Notes: generated by a model not told the origin, from the sequence alone. DNA of 64,000 nucleotides from Candidatus Bipolaricaulota bacterium (GCA_938084715.1 CALKES010000001.1:19326-83325), one strand, 5' to 3'; positions 46,719 to 57,890 are shown, numbered from the stretch's first letter. Translations and numbers: made by a program.

Positions 46719-46731
46719 AGGGAACGTCCCT
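46719..46731. repeat. Small inverted repeat upstream of the fmdB-like gene
   Basis: AGGGA-ACG-TCCCT is a perfect 5-bp dyad with a 3-nt centre, 27 nt upstream of the start codon. It sits where a promoter-proximal operator could be. No convincing -35/-10 pair was found next to it. Chance occurrence is possible in GC-rich DNA. Confidence 0.25.
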
Positions 46732-46761
46732 TCGCACGCGACCCAAAAGTCTACGCCCGAT

Positions 46762-47754
46762 CTACGAGGGGATCAAGGTCGGCACGGCCGGTTCCTCGAC
46801 GGGGAGCCGCATCCGCTGGGTTTCCCCCTCCCATTCGCAGCGGAACCGGACCTCCCACCCGGGCCCGAGGGAGAGGCCCGCGGCTTGGGCCATCCGCTCC
46901 GCGGCGGCCCTCACCACCCGCTCCCGCTCCCCGGGGGGCAAGGCGGCCCAGGGGGCCCGCAGGAGGGCGAGGGGGGAGCCGCTCATTTGGATGTACAGGC
47001 GGACGTCCGTGGGAAGGAACAGGGGCTGCAGGCGCACCTGCTCCTCGGGGGTCAACGCCACCACGAGGAGCGCCCCGGCCCCCAGGGGGTAGCAGTGCGG
47101 GAACTCCAGAAGCCGAACGTGGTTCTCCGTGAGGCCCACCGGAGCGCCCAGGGCCCGCAGCCGCCCGACGAACCCCGGGTCGGCGAGGAGGCACCTCCGC
47201 CCCTCACCTCGGTCCTCCAGCCCCGCAGCCCGGGCCGCCTCGGCAAGCCTCCGCTCCCCTGCGGGCTCGGCCGCCACGCCCAGCAACACCGAGCGGTCGA
47301 CGTGCCCCGCCTCCTCGGCAGGGGTAGGCGGCAGCCGCTGAGCGGAGAGGGGACGGAGAACGCGCCCGGTGAGGCCCACGTCCCGGTCGAGTTCCCCGAG
47401 CTCCTCCCGGCCAAGCCCCCCCCGCCCCACCACCTCCCCGGTCACTATGAGGTCGGCCCCCAGGCGCCGGAGGATCCGCCCGGCCCGCTCCAGGAGAAGC
47501 CGGCGGCAGAACCCGCAAGGGAAGAGACCCTCCTCCGCGTGCCGATCCAGAGCGAGGAACGTCTTCTTCAGGGTGATGGACTGGAACCGCACGGCGCCTC
47601 CCCACCGCTGGACCTGAACGCCCACCCGCTCCTCGTGGGAGAAAAACGGGGCCCGGAAGTAGATCACCCGGACCAGCCGTACCCCGGCCTTCTCCGCCAG
47701 GTCCAGGGCAAGCGTGCTCGCCACCGATCCGGAGTAGAGGGCAACGGCTAGCGT
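46762..47754 (-). CDS. PP-loop tRNA thiolation-like protein (MnmA/ThiI-related), start unresolved
   Basis: The product is about 330 aa. From 47724 onward a GTG is available, but the family's ATP-pyrophosphatase loop lies upstream in the same frame as LAVALYSGSVAST (expected SGG-x-D-S; here SGSVAS). Reading back to 47754 meets only CTA and ACG before leaving the space behind the AAGGAGG site. Later marks fit this family: FPCGFCRRLLLERAGRILRRLGADLIVTGEVVGR (CxxC), VLRPLSAQRLPPTPAEE and CLLADPGF. Such proteins are linked to sulfur insertion into tRNA. Either a rare start codon (ACG at 47754) is used or the P-loop is not translated. Confidence 0.65.
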   Translation of the reverse strand, partial: TLAVALYSGSVASTLALDLAEKAGVRLVRVIYFRAPFFSHEERVGVQVQRWGGAVRFQSITLKKTFLALDRHAEEGLFPCGFCRRLLLERAGRILRRLGADLIVTGEVVGRGGLGREELGELDRDVGLTGRVLRPLSAQRLPPTPAEEAGHVDRSVLLGVAAEPAGERRLAEAARAAGLEDRGEGRRCLLADPGFVGRLRALGAPVGLTENHVRLLEFPHCYPLGAGALLVVALTPEEQVRLQPLFLPTDVRLYIQMSGSPLALLRAPWAALPPGERERVVRAAAERMAQAAGLSLGPGWEVRFRCEWEGETQRMRLPVEEPAVPTLIPS

Positions 47755-47764
47755 CCGTCCTCCT

Positions 47765-48283
47765 TCACCGGCGGGGAAGGACGAGCCCGTAGGAGCCGTC
47801 CCCCCGGTGGAACAGGACCGCGGGCTGGTCGTCGTCGGCGTGGAAGAAGACGAGGAAGTCCCGTCCCCGCCGCTCCAGCTCCCTCACCGCGGCTTCCGGG
47901 GACAGGGGCTCGCGGACGTAGTCGTCCACGACCTCGATCTGGGGGCCGGACCGTTCCCGGCGGCCCGCGGGGGGGGAGGCGGGAGGGGCCTTCCGCGCCA
48001 CCCGAAGCTGCTCCTTGTACCGCACCAGCTGCCGCTGCATCTTGTCCACTGCCTGGTCTACGGAAGCGTACATATCGTTTGTCTCGGCTTGGGCCTTGAC
48101 CACCTTGTGGTTGACGAGGTACCCCATCATCTGGACCCGCTGGGCCGGGCCCTCGACCTCGAGGATGACGTGGAGTTTGGTGATCTTGTCGAAGTAGCGG
48201 GACAGGCTCTCCACTTTCTTCTCCACGTATTTTGTCAGAGCATCGGAGCCCGAGGTGTACCGCTCCTCGATGTGAAGCCTCAT
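47765..48283 (-). CDS. hpf: Ribosome hibernation promoting factor, long form
   Basis: The product is 172 aa. The N-terminal S30AE/YfiA domain (about 1-97) runs from MRLHIEERYTSGSDALTKYVEKKVESLSRYF to the DMYASVDQAVDKMQRQLVRYK motif. A basic proline-rich linker joins it to a C-terminal dimerisation domain (about 117-172, EPLSPEAAVRELERRGRDFLVFFHADDDQPAVLFHRGDGSYGLV). The long form joins two 70S ribosomes into inactive 100S dimers in stress or stationary phase. It has its own promoter and a GGGAGGG site before the ATG. Confidence 0.95.
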   Translation of the reverse strand: MRLHIEERYTSGSDALTKYVEKKVESLSRYFDKITKLHVILEVEGPAQRVQMMGYLVNHKVVKAQAETNDMYASVDQAVDKMQRQLVRYKEQLRVARKAPPASPPAGRRERSGPQIEVVDDYVREPLSPEAAVRELERRGRDFLVFFHADDDQPAVLFHRGDGSYGLVLPRR

Positions 48284-48308
48284 GATAAGGTGCCCTCCCT
48301 TTGAATGT

Positions 48309-48338
48309 ATCTTACCATACTCAAGGAGGGACCGTCAA
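48309..48338 (-). promoter_or_regulatory. Strong promoter for hpf
   Basis: TTGACG (48338-48333) and TAAGAT (48314-48309) on the minus strand are spaced 18 nt. The start would be near 48302, giving a leader of about 19 nt. The -35 overlaps the stop codon of the HerA-like gene at 48335, so reading through from upstream and independent starts are both possible. Confidence 0.65.
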
Positions 48339-49672
48339 GAGGTGTACGCGAGATCACTCTCGGTTGGGGATAACTGGGCGATCCGGCGGCGAAGGTGGGC
48401 GGCGAGAGCGTGGAGTCCGGAGGCCCCAAGCTCCGCGGCAAACCCGGCAAACGCCCCCTCCACGTACTGACGAACCGTGCCCCGGTAGGTGGGTCCCCGG
48501 GCCAGCCGCTCGCACGCGATCAACCCCAGTTCGAGCGCGGCATGGGGAGGTTCGGCGCGGAGGACGGCCTCCGGGCAGTCGACCCACGCGGCGAGCTCCC
48601 CCACCGTGTAGGCCCGGGGCTCCCGGGATGCGAGGAACGCCACCACCCGCTGCTCGACCGGGGACAGGCGCTCCAGGCGCCGCACGAGGCGCTCGACCCG
48701 CAGGGCCACCGGCCCCGGGAGCTCGGGGAACGGCTCGCGAACCCGGTCTTCCTCGTCCAGCCCCCCTCGATCCGAGGGAAGCGCGAGATCCTTGGCCCCG
48801 AGCGAAAACCCGTCCGGGGACAGAGGGGCCGGGCCCTCCCGTTGGGTAAGGGCATCCAGCAGGCGCTCCCGCACCAGGCGCAGCTTGGGAGACTCCACCG
48901 GGCGGAAGGACGGGGTGTAGCCCCCGTGGAACGTGCTGCGGACCCGGATCGCCACCTTCCGGGCCAGGGCCCCGGCGAGGAAGATGCACTCCCCCACCCG
49001 AAGCTCGGTCACCCCCTCCTTGACCTCGGTCTTCCGCCAGGGGAGGAGCTCCCCGTACACCCGCATGTCCGCCTCGTGGACCACCCGGTGGAGGAAGAGC
49101 ATCCCCGCCTGGGTCAGGACGTCCTTCTCCACCTTGGCTGAGCGCTGGGAGATGATCACCGTCCCCAGACCCCGCTTCCGGCCCCGGAGGGCGATCCGGA
49201 CCACCACGTCCTTGATCCGGGTCCGGACCCCCTGGGGGATGAACTCGTGGCACTCCTCGATCCCGATCATGTAAGGGGTGCGGAGCCGGCCGGCGAGGGC
49301 CCACAGCCGGGTCAGGTACTCGAACAGAAGCGCCTCCCGCTCCGCCCCCACGAGATCGGAGACGTCGAGGATCACCGGCACCCCCTCGCGGAGGGAGAGC
49401 TCCGCGACCTCGGCGGCCGTGACCCGGTTGAGCTCGACGTCGGCGTGCTCCCCTTCCCCCAGGACGAGGACCTCGTACTTCTCCTTGAGCCCAAAGTACT
49501 CCCCGTCGATGTCGACGATGGACAGGGGGTAGCGGGCCTCCAGGAGCTCTTCAAAGATCACGCCGGCGGTGTTGGATTTCCCCGAGCCGCGGATCCCCAG
49601 CACGGCCACGCACTGGCCGACCACGTCGTCCACAGGGATGGAGAGCTCCGGACCCAAGTTGAGAACGCTCAT
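48335..49672 (-). CDS. HerA-like (DUF87) ATPase
   Basis: The product is 445 aa from the ATG at 49672; 17 extra in-frame residues upstream are possible. Walker A GIRGSGKS is at about 26-33 after a short beta-barrel-like start (LNLGPELSIPVDDVVGQC), and a Walker B-like IGIEECHEFIPQG and a later arginine-rich RIALRGRKRGLGTVIISQRSAKVEKDV follow. HerA and FtsK-type ATPases form hexamers that pump DNA; HerA works with the nuclease NurA in DNA end resection in archaea. No nurA or SIR2/DUF4297 defence partner is adjacent, so its job here is open. The C-terminal third is helical and of unknown role. Confidence 0.8.
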   Translation of the reverse strand: MSVLNLGPELSIPVDDVVGQCVAVLGIRGSGKSNTAGVIFEELLEARYPLSIVDIDGEYFGLKEKYEVLVLGEGEHADVELNRVTAAEVAELSLREGVPVILDVSDLVGAEREALLFEYLTRLWALAGRLRTPYMIGIEECHEFIPQGVRTRIKDVVVRIALRGRKRGLGTVIISQRSAKVEKDVLTQAGMLFLHRVVHEADMRVYGELLPWRKTEVKEGVTELRVGECIFLAGALARKVAIRVRSTFHGGYTPSFRPVESPKLRLVRERLLDALTQREGPAPLSPDGFSLGAKDLALPSDRGGLDEEDRVREPFPELPGPVALRVERLVRRLERLSPVEQRVVAFLASREPRAYTVGELAAWVDCPEAVLRAEPPHAALELGLIACERLARGPTYRGTVRQYVEGAFAGFAAELGASGLHALAAHLRRRIAQLSPTESDLAYTS

Positions 49673-49753
49673 CCCGGGGGACCCTACCGCGGAAGGGAGC
49701 CCCTCACCAGGCGCGGTGCGCATCGTCGGGGGGACAAAGGGAGGGCGGGGGCG

Positions 49754-51181
49754 TTACCCGTGGCCCTGGGCGAGCCGACGCGCCTCCCGGAGGGCCTCGT
49801 CCCGGGTCGTGATCTCCCCGGCCAGAATCCGCTCGTGGAGGTGGTGGAGGATCGCCCCCAGCCGGGGGCCGGGGGGAACCCCCAGGGCCTGGAGGTCGTC
49901 CCCGGTGAGGAGTTCCCGCGCCCGGCGGAGGCCCTCGATCCGGCGGAGGTGGACGAGGAGCTCGGCCGAACGGCGGAGGAGGGGGAGCCAGGCCGCACTC
50001 CGGTGGGCGCTCGCCTCCCCGTCGCAGACGACCACCCGGAGGAGGTCGGCGAACAGGGGGTACCGCCGGGGGAGATCCTCGGGCGGGGCCTCCCCGTCCT
50101 CCCCGTGGGCAAGGAGCTGGACCTGCTTTCCCAGGCCCATCTCCGGAAGGCGGGCCACCCGCATGTGCTCCCCCACGAGGTAGCTCACCCGCTCGACGTC
50201 CCGGCGGGGGAGCCGAAGTCGGGTCAGGGCCTCCGCGGCGATCCGCGCCCCCAGAGCGCAGTGCCCCCCCATGTTCTCCCCCCCGGAGCGGGAAAGGGCC
50301 GCGGGCTTGCCCACGTCGTGGAGGAGGATCGCCAGCTTGAGGAGGGGGTCGTCCCACAGCCCGTCGGCGACCCGGAGGGTGGCCAGGGTGTGGTCCAGGA
50401 CGTCCCCCTCGGGGTGGTACTCCGGGGACTGGGGAACGCCCCGGAGGGCCGCGACCTCGGGAAGCACGTGGGGGAGAAGCCCGAGGTCCTCCAGAAAGGC
50501 GACCCCGCCCGCGGCCCGGGGGGTGGCGAGGGTCCGGAGGAGCTCGTCCCGGATCCGTTCCCACGCCACGGCGGCGATCCGCGGGGCGGAGGCCCGAATC
50601 GCCTCCGTCGTCTTCTCCTCAATCCGGAACCCCAGTTGGCACGCCAGTCTCACCGCCCGGAGCATCCGGAGGTGGTCCTCGGCAAACCGCCGCCGGGGGT
50701 CGCCGATCGCCCGGATGAGCCCGGCCTGGAGATCGGCGATCCCCCCGACCCAGTCGATCACCTCCCCGTCGGGCGTGGCCACGAGGGCGTTCACCGTGAA
50801 GTCCCGCCGCCGGAGGTCCTCCTCGAGGGTCCCCCACCGGACCTCGTCCGGCCGGCGCCCGTCCGAATAGCCCCGTTCGGTGCGGAACGTGGCCACCTCG
50901 TAGTGCTTCCCGTCGGGAGACACGACGACCACCACCCCAAAGCTCTCCCCCACCGTCAGCACCCGGTGGTCGGGGAAGAGGCGGCGGACCTCCTCGGGCG
51001 GGGCGGAGGTGGCGATGTCCACGTCCCCGGGGGTGAACCCCTCGCCCCGGAGCTCGGCAGCCACGGCGTCGCGGACGACCCCGCCCACGAACACCGCCGT
51101 GTGGCCAGCGGCAGCCAGGCGCCGGACGATCTCCACCGCCCAGGGGTGGCCCGCGACGAGGCGATCGATCGGAAGCCGCAC
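49754..51181 (-). CDS. cca: CCA-adding tRNA nucleotidyltransferase with HD domain
   Basis: The product is 475 aa from a GTG. Class II nucleotidyltransferase marks: FVGGVVRDAV (33-38) and DVDIATS (D53, D55), with the basic RRRDFTVNAL and RAVRLACQLGFRIE. An HD domain follows (LLHDVGKPAALSRSGG) and then a helical end. It builds or repairs the 3' CCA of tRNAs. Three of the six tRNA genes at 19 kb lack encoded CCA, so this activity is needed. A poly(A) polymerase cannot be excluded by sequence alone. It is divergent from frr. Confidence 0.85.
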   Translation of the reverse strand: MRLPIDRLVAGHPWAVEIVRRLAAAGHTAVFVGGVVRDAVAAELRGEGFTPGDVDIATSAPPEEVRRLFPDHRVLTVGESFGVVVVVSPDGKHYEVATFRTERGYSDGRRPDEVRWGTLEEDLRRRDFTVNALVATPDGEVIDWVGGIADLQAGLIRAIGDPRRRFAEDHLRMLRAVRLACQLGFRIEEKTTEAIRASAPRIAAVAWERIRDELLRTLATPRAAGGVAFLEDLGLLPHVLPEVAALRGVPQSPEYHPEGDVLDHTLATLRVADGLWDDPLLKLAILLHDVGKPAALSRSGGENMGGHCALGARIAAEALTRLRLPRRDVERVSYLVGEHMRVARLPEMGLGKQVQLLAHGEDGEAPPEDLPRRYPLFADLLRVVVCDGEASAHRSAAWLPLLRRSAELLVHLRRIEGLRRARELLTGDDLQALGVPPGPRLGAILHHLHERILAGEITTRDEALREARRLAQGHG

Positions 51182-51198
51182 CCAAGATTATGGCCCGG

Positions 51199-51227
51199 TT
51201 GCGGCGGACCTGCACCAGGGCTAGGAT
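51199..51227 (+). promoter_or_regulatory. Promoter of the frr-atp operon
   Basis: TTGCGG (51199-51204) and TAGGAT (51222-51227) are spaced 17 nt. The start would be near 51234, about 15 nt before the frr ATG. On the opposite strand CATAAT (near 51190) may serve the divergent cca gene. Confidence 0.5.
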
Positions 51228-51248
51228 TCGCCCGCAAGGGGGTCGGTG

Positions 51249-51806
51249 ATGGAGCACGAACTATTGAAGCAGGCCCGGGGCCACATGGCCCGCACCCTGG
51301 ACGTCCTCCACGGGGAACTCGCCAAGATCCACACCGGTCGGGCCAACCCCGCCCTCGTGGAGGGGGTGGTCGTGGACTACTACGGGACCCCCACCCCCCT
51401 CCGCCACATCGCCCACGTCGTGGCCCCAGATCCGGATTTGATCATGATCCGACCGTTTGACCGCTCCCAACTCCCCGCCATCGAGAAGGCCATCCTTGCC
51501 GCCGGCCTGGGCCTCAATCCCCAGAACGACGGCCAGGTGGTCCGGATCAAGGTCCCCCGGCTCTCGGAGGAGCGGCGCCAGGAGCTCGTGAAGCTCGTCG
51601 GGAAAAAGGCCGAGGAGGCCCGAATCGCCCTTCGGAACGTCCGCCGGGAGGTGCGAGAGAAGCTCGAGGTGGAGAAAAAGGACGGCCGGATGAGCGAGGA
51701 CGACCACCACCGGCTCCAGAAGGCCCTCGATGACCTCACGGCGGAACACGTGAAGCGGGTGGACGAGCTTGCGGAGAAGAAGGCCCAAGAGATGCGAACC
51801 CTGTGA
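51249..51806 (+). CDS. frr: Ribosome recycling factor
   Basis: The product is 185 aa, the same length as E. coli RRF. With EF-G it splits post-termination ribosomes. The helix bundle shows HIHTGRANPALVEG-type sequence (here KIHTGRANPALVEGVVVDYYGTPTPL), DRSQLPAIEKAIL, LGLNPQNDGQVVRIKVPRLSEERRQELVK and the end KKAQEMRTL. The ATG at 51249 is taken; a GTG directly before it is possible. It heads the ATP synthase gene cluster. Confidence 0.96.
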   Translation: MEHELLKQARGHMARTLDVLHGELAKIHTGRANPALVEGVVVDYYGTPTPLRHIAHVVAPDPDLIMIRPFDRSQLPAIEKAILAAGLGLNPQNDGQVVRIKVPRLSEERRQELVKLVGKKAEEARIALRNVRREVREKLEVEKKDGRMSEDDHHRLQKALDDLTAEHVKRVDELAEKKAQEMRTL

Positions 51807-51849
51807 GCGGGTCTGGGGTGGGGCCCTGGACGCTGGGCTTGGGGAGGCG

Positions 51850-52164
51850 GTGGTCCTCGCTCTTCCGGTGGCAGGCGGGTTGGCCCTACTCGGTTGGCAG
51901 TGGCCGGTGGGGGTGCTGGTCGGCCTGGCCAGCGTGGTCGCCGGACGCCTCGTGCGACGGGGGCTCGTGAGGGTCGTTCGGCGCGAGGGAGGAGGCGGGC
52001 TGGCTGCGGGGCTTGGGGGAACCCTCCGCCACCTCCTCGTCTCCCTCCTCGCCCTGGGGGGGATCGGGCTGGGGCTTCCTCCGTGGGCAGTGATCGCCGG
52101 GCTCCTCCTTCCCACGGCCGGCCGGTGGGCCTGGACGGTGCGCCTTGCGCGGACCCCTGGGTAG
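51850..52164 (+). CDS. Putative ATP synthase subunit I (AtpI-like) membrane protein
   Basis: The product is about 104 aa from a GTG at 51850; the start is uncertain because the open frame reaches back to a TTG within frr. There are four hydrophobic segments separated by short basic loops, no clear cofactor motif, and a basic C-terminus. It sits directly before atpB, the usual place of AtpI/AtpQ-type proteins that help assemble the c-ring or carry magnesium. The assignment rests on position and membrane topology, not on clear sequence similarity. Confidence 0.6.
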   Translation: MVLALPVAGGLALLGWQWPVGVLVGLASVVAGRLVRRGLVRVVRREGGGGLAAGLGGTLRHLLVSLLALGGIGLGLPPWAVIAGLLLPTAGRWAWTVRLARTPG

Positions 52165-52840
52165 CCCGTTCACCCTCCGCCTTCGGGTGGGGGGGATCGA
52201 GCTCGCCTTCGACCCTGTCGTCGTCGCGGTCGGGCTTGGGGTGACCGCGGCCCTGGCCCTCCTCTTCCTGTGGGTTCGGCGGGGGCTTCCCCGGGACCCC
52301 GACGCCCCCCTCTCCCGACGGGCCGCCGCCGTGGCGTGGGCCGCGGACTTCTTCCAGGACCAGGTCCTCGGGGGGGCGGCCCCCGCCCTCGCCGGGCGCC
52401 TCCTCCCCCTCGTCGTCGCCCTCTTCCTCTACGTCCTCCTCTGCAACTGGGCGGGGATCCTCCCCATTCCGTACGCCGTCTCCCCCACCCAAAACCTCAA
52501 CGTGACCGTGGGCCTGGCCCTGATGGTTTACGGGCTGACCCACGTCTACGGGGTCCGGTCCAAAGGGGTCCTCGGGCACCTCAAGGGGTACTTGGAGCCG
52601 TTCCCGTTCCTCCTCCCCCTCAACGTGGTCGGGGACGTGGGGCGGACCCTGTCCCACGGGTTCCGTCTGTTTGGCAACATCCTCGGGGGGGCCCTCCTCA
52701 CCGCGGTGATGGGGAGGCTGTTCGCCCCGGTGGTCGTCCCGGCGGCCCTCAACCTCTGGTTCGGGCTGGGGATGGGGCTCATTCAGGCCCTGGTGTTCAC
52801 GCTGTTGGCGGTGGCGTACATCCGCGCCACGGCCGAATAG
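52145..52840 (+). CDS. atpB: ATP synthase F0 subunit a
   Basis: The product is 231 aa from a TTG that overlaps the previous gene by 20 nt; an internal GTG near codon 16 is an alternative. The essential stator arginine is R174 in LSHGFRLFGNILGG, and the C-terminal helix reads GLIQALVFTLLAVAYI. At the position five residues after the conserved Asn equivalent, the usual Glu (E219 in E. coli) is Ala. NWAGILPIPYAVSPTQNLNVTVGLAL is the family signature for helices 3-4. Confidence 0.92.
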   Translation: MRGPLGSPFTLRLRVGGIELAFDPVVVAVGLGVTAALALLFLWVRRGLPRDPDAPLSRRAAAVAWAADFFQDQVLGGAAPALAGRLLPLVVALFLYVLLCNWAGILPIPYAVSPTQNLNVTVGLALMVYGLTHVYGVRSKGVLGHLKGYLEPFPFLLPLNVVGDVGRTLSHGFRLFGNILGGALLTAVMGRLFAPVVVPAALNLWFGLGMGLIQALVFTLLAVAYIRATAE

Positions 52841-52848
52841 GAGGTCAC

Positions 52849-53091
52849 ATGGATCCACAGGCCCTTGTCGAGGCCGCGAAGTACCTCGCGGCGGGCATCT
52901 GCATGGGGATCGGGGCGATCGGCCCCGGGGTCGGCGAGGGGATCATCGGTGCCCACGCCCTGGACGCGATGGCCCGCCAGCCGGAGATGGCCACCACCCT
53001 CCTCCGGACGATGGTCATCGCCGACGCCATCGCCGAGACGACGGGGATCTACTCCCTCGTCGTGGCCCTCGTGCTCCTGTTCGTCGTCTAG
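52849..53091 (+). CDS. atpE: ATP synthase F0 subunit c, two-carboxylate (sodium-type) rotor
   Basis: The product is 80 aa with two transmembrane helices joined by the polar loop ARQPE (42-46). Helix 1 has GAIGPGVGEGIIG with Glu at 30, where proton-type rotors have a non-acidic residue. Helix 2 has ADAIAETTGIYSLV with the ion-binding E63 followed by T64 and T65. Two carboxylates plus hydroxyl side chains match the sodium-binding sites of Fusobacterium nucleatum-type rings and resemble Thermotoga c subunits. So sodium coupling is likely. AGGAGG precedes the ATG. Confidence 0.95.
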   Translation: MDPQALVEAAKYLAAGICMGIGAIGPGVGEGIIGAHALDAMARQPEMATTLLRTMVIADAIAETTGIYSLVVALVLLFVV

Positions 53092-53100
53092 GGGGAAGGC

Positions 53101-53592
53101 GTGGCGCTGGAGCTCGGAACCCTCCTCTTCAACCTCGTCAACTTCGCCCTGGTCGTTCTGGTCGTCCGCTGGGCGCTCCGGAGGTGGATCCTCCCCTGGC
53201 TCGACGCCCGCCGGGCAGCCGAGGAGGCGCGGCTGCAGCGGGCGGCGGAGCTCGAGGCCCAGGCCGAGGAGCTCCGGCGGGAGCGGGAGGAGGCCCTGGC
53301 GGCCGCGAACCGCCGGGCAAGGGAAATCGTGGCCCAAGCCGAGGCCGAGGCTCAGGCGATCCTCCGCCAGGCCCGGGCGGAGGCGCGGTCCCAGGCCCAG
53401 GCGGTCCTCGCCGAGGCGGAGCGGGCCGCGGCGCGGGCCCAAGAGGAAGCCTTGGCCTCCCTCCGGGCAGCCTACGCCGAGCTCGTCCTCCAAGGCGCGG
53501 CCCGGGTCCTCGCCCGGGAGGTCCGGCCCGAGGACCACGTCCGGCTTCTCGAAGAACTCGCCGCCCGGGTCGACGCCCGCCTCCTCCAGTAG
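53101..53592 (+). CDS. atpF: ATP synthase F0 subunit b
   Basis: The product is 163 aa from a GTG after GGGGGAAGGC. A single N-terminal membrane helix (LLFNLVNFALVVLVVRWALRRWILPWL) is followed by a long Ala/Glu/Arg coiled coil, the peripheral stalk. Only one b-type gene is seen, so the stalk is presumably a homodimer. It lies between atpE and atpH. Confidence 0.93.
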   Translation: MALELGTLLFNLVNFALVVLVVRWALRRWILPWLDARRAAEEARLQRAAELEAQAEELRREREEALAAANRRAREIVAQAEAEAQAILRQARAEARSQAQAVLAEAERAAARAQEEALASLRAAYAELVLQGAARVLAREVRPEDHVRLLEELAARVDARLLQ

Positions 53593-53594
53593 CT

Positions 53595-54131
53595 ATGCCG
53601 ACCGCCGAACTCGCCCGACCCTACGCCCAGGCCCTCTACGCCGTTGGAGAGGCCGAAGGGGCCGTGGAACGCCTCCGGGAGGACCTCGCCCTCCTCGCGG
53701 CCTTATGGGAGGGGGAAGTCCGCGCCTTCCTCACCCACCCCCTCGTCCCGGCCCCGGCCAAGGAGGACCTCCTCGCCCGGGCCCTTGCGGACCGGGTCCA
53801 CCCCCTGACCTTGAACCTCGTCCGGCTCCTCGTCCGACGGGGGCGGGCCGCCCTTCTCCCCGAGCTGGGGGCGGCGTTCGAGCGTGAGGAGGAGGAGCGG
53901 GGCCGGGCGTACCACGTGGGGGTTCGAACCGCCCAGCCCCTGACCCCGGAGGCCCGGGAGGCCCTCCGGAGGAGGCTCGCCACCCTCCTGGGGGGAACCG
54001 TTGTTCTCGACGAAGAGCTCGACCCCGCGCTCCTCGGGGGGGCCGAGCTCCACGTCCGCGGCCGCCGGGCCGACGCCTCCCTCCGGGGCCGCCTAGAGGC
54101 CCTCGCCCACCGGCTAGGAGGTCGCCCATGA
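53595..54131 (+). CDS. atpH: ATP synthase F1 subunit delta
   Basis: The product is 178 aa. The N-terminus [23 protein letters not shown] is the OSCP/delta signature, and the C-terminal half has [33 protein letters not shown]. It links the peripheral stalk to the top of the alpha3-beta3 head. It starts 2 nt after atpF and overlaps atpA by 4 nt (ATGA). Confidence 0.93.
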   Translation: MPTAELARPYAQALYAVGEAEGAVERLREDLALLAALWEGEVRAFLTHPLVPAPAKEDLLARALADRVHPLTLNLVRLLVRRGRAALLPELGAAFEREEEERGRAYHVGVRTAQPLTPEAREALRRRLATLLGGTVVLDEELDPALLGGAELHVRGRRADASLRGRLEALAHRLGGRP

Positions 54132-55635
54132 GTCCACGAGGCGACGAGATCGCCGCCATCCTCAAGAAGCAGATCCAGGAGCTCGACCTCGATCTCAAGA
54201 TGGAGGAGGTCGGTGTTGTGGTCGAGGTTGGGGACGGGATCGCCCGAATCTGGGGCCTCCGCTCGGCGATGGCGTCCGAGCTTCTCGAGTTCCCCGGGGG
54301 AGTCCAGGGCCTCGTCCTCGACCTTGGCGAGGACTCGGTCGGGGTGGCGATCCTCGGCCCCGACGAGGGGATTCGAGAGGGGGACGAGGTCCGCCGGACG
54401 GGCCGCGTCCTCTCGACCCCGGTGGGGAAAGGGTTCCTCGGCCGCGTCGTCGACCCCTTGGGGACACCCCTGGACGGCGGAGGCCCGATCATCCCCGAGG
54501 GGCACCGGAAAACGGACGAGAAGGCCCCGGGGGTCATCGCCCGCCAGCCGGTGAACACGCCGCTGCAGACGGGGATCAAGTGCATCGACGCCCTGACCCC
54601 CATCGGCCGGGGGCAGCGGGAGCTCATCATCGGGGACCGCCGGACCGGGAAGACGGCGATCGCCCTGGACACGATCATCCACCAGAAGGGCCAGGGCGTG
54701 TACTGCATCTACGTCGCCATCGGCCAGAAGTCGTCCACGATCGCCAAGGCGGTGGATGCCCTGCGGCGGCACGGGGCGATGGAGTACACGACCGTCGTCG
54801 CCGCCCCGGCCGAGGCCCCGACGCCCCTCCAGTACATCGCCCCCTACGCCGGGTGCGCCATGGGGGAGTACTTCCGCGACCGGGGGGAGGACGCCCTGGT
54901 GATCTACGACGACCTCTCCAAGCACGCGGTCGCCTACCGGGAGATCTCGCTTCTCCTCCGCCGGCCCCCGGGCCGGGAGGCGTACCCGGGGGACATCTTC
55001 TACACCCACTCCCGGCTTCTGGAGCGGGCGGCCCGGATGAGCGACGCCCACGGCGGGGGGTCCCTCACCGCGCTGCCCATCGTCGAGACCAAGGCCGGGG
55101 ACATCACGGCCTACATCTCCACGAACCTCATCTCGATCACCGACGGCCAGATTTACCTCGAGGCGGACCTGTTCAACAAGGGGCAGCGGCCGGCGATGAA
55201 CGTAGGGCTTTCGGTCTCGCGGGTCGGGGGGGCGGCCCAGGTCCCGGCAATGAAGGAGGTGGCGGGCCAGCTCCGGCTGGAGCTCGCCCAGTACCGGGAC
55301 CTCGCCGCGTTCGCCGAGTTCGCCCAGGAGCTCGACGAGGCCTCCCAGGCCCAGCTTGCCCGGGGGCAGCGGGTGATGGAAATCCTGAACCAAGACCAAT
55401 TCTCCCCCCTTCCGGTGGAGGAGCAGGTGGCGGTCCTCTACGCCGCAGTGGGGGGGCACCTCGATGGAATCCCGGTGGACGCGGTTCGGGAATTCGAGCG
55501 GGGGTTCCTCTCCTTCCTCCGGGAGCAGCACCCCGGGGTCCTGGCCGCCCTGCGGGCGGAGCGGCGCCTCACCGACGCCGTCCGGGAGAGCCTGGAGGAG
55601 GCCCTGCACCAGTTCCGGGAGGGGTTTAGGGCCTG

Positions 55636-55636
<1 letters not shown>
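54128..55636 (+). CDS. atpA: ATP synthase F1 subunit alpha
   Basis: The product is 502 aa. The non-catalytic nucleotide site has GDRRTGKT (169-176). The conserved [17 protein letters not shown] and the [34 protein letters not shown] block follow. Length and sequence are normal. It overlaps atpG by 1 nt (TGATG). Confidence 0.97.

Positions 55637-57890
<2,254 letters not shown>

Noticed and set aside
41787..47132. Very long open frame on the + strand opposite rpoC (over 1700 codons)
   Set aside because: It is an antisense shadow typical of GC-rich genes: Gly/Pro/Arg/Leu/Asp-rich with no recognisable domain, while the minus strand encodes a complete RpoC.
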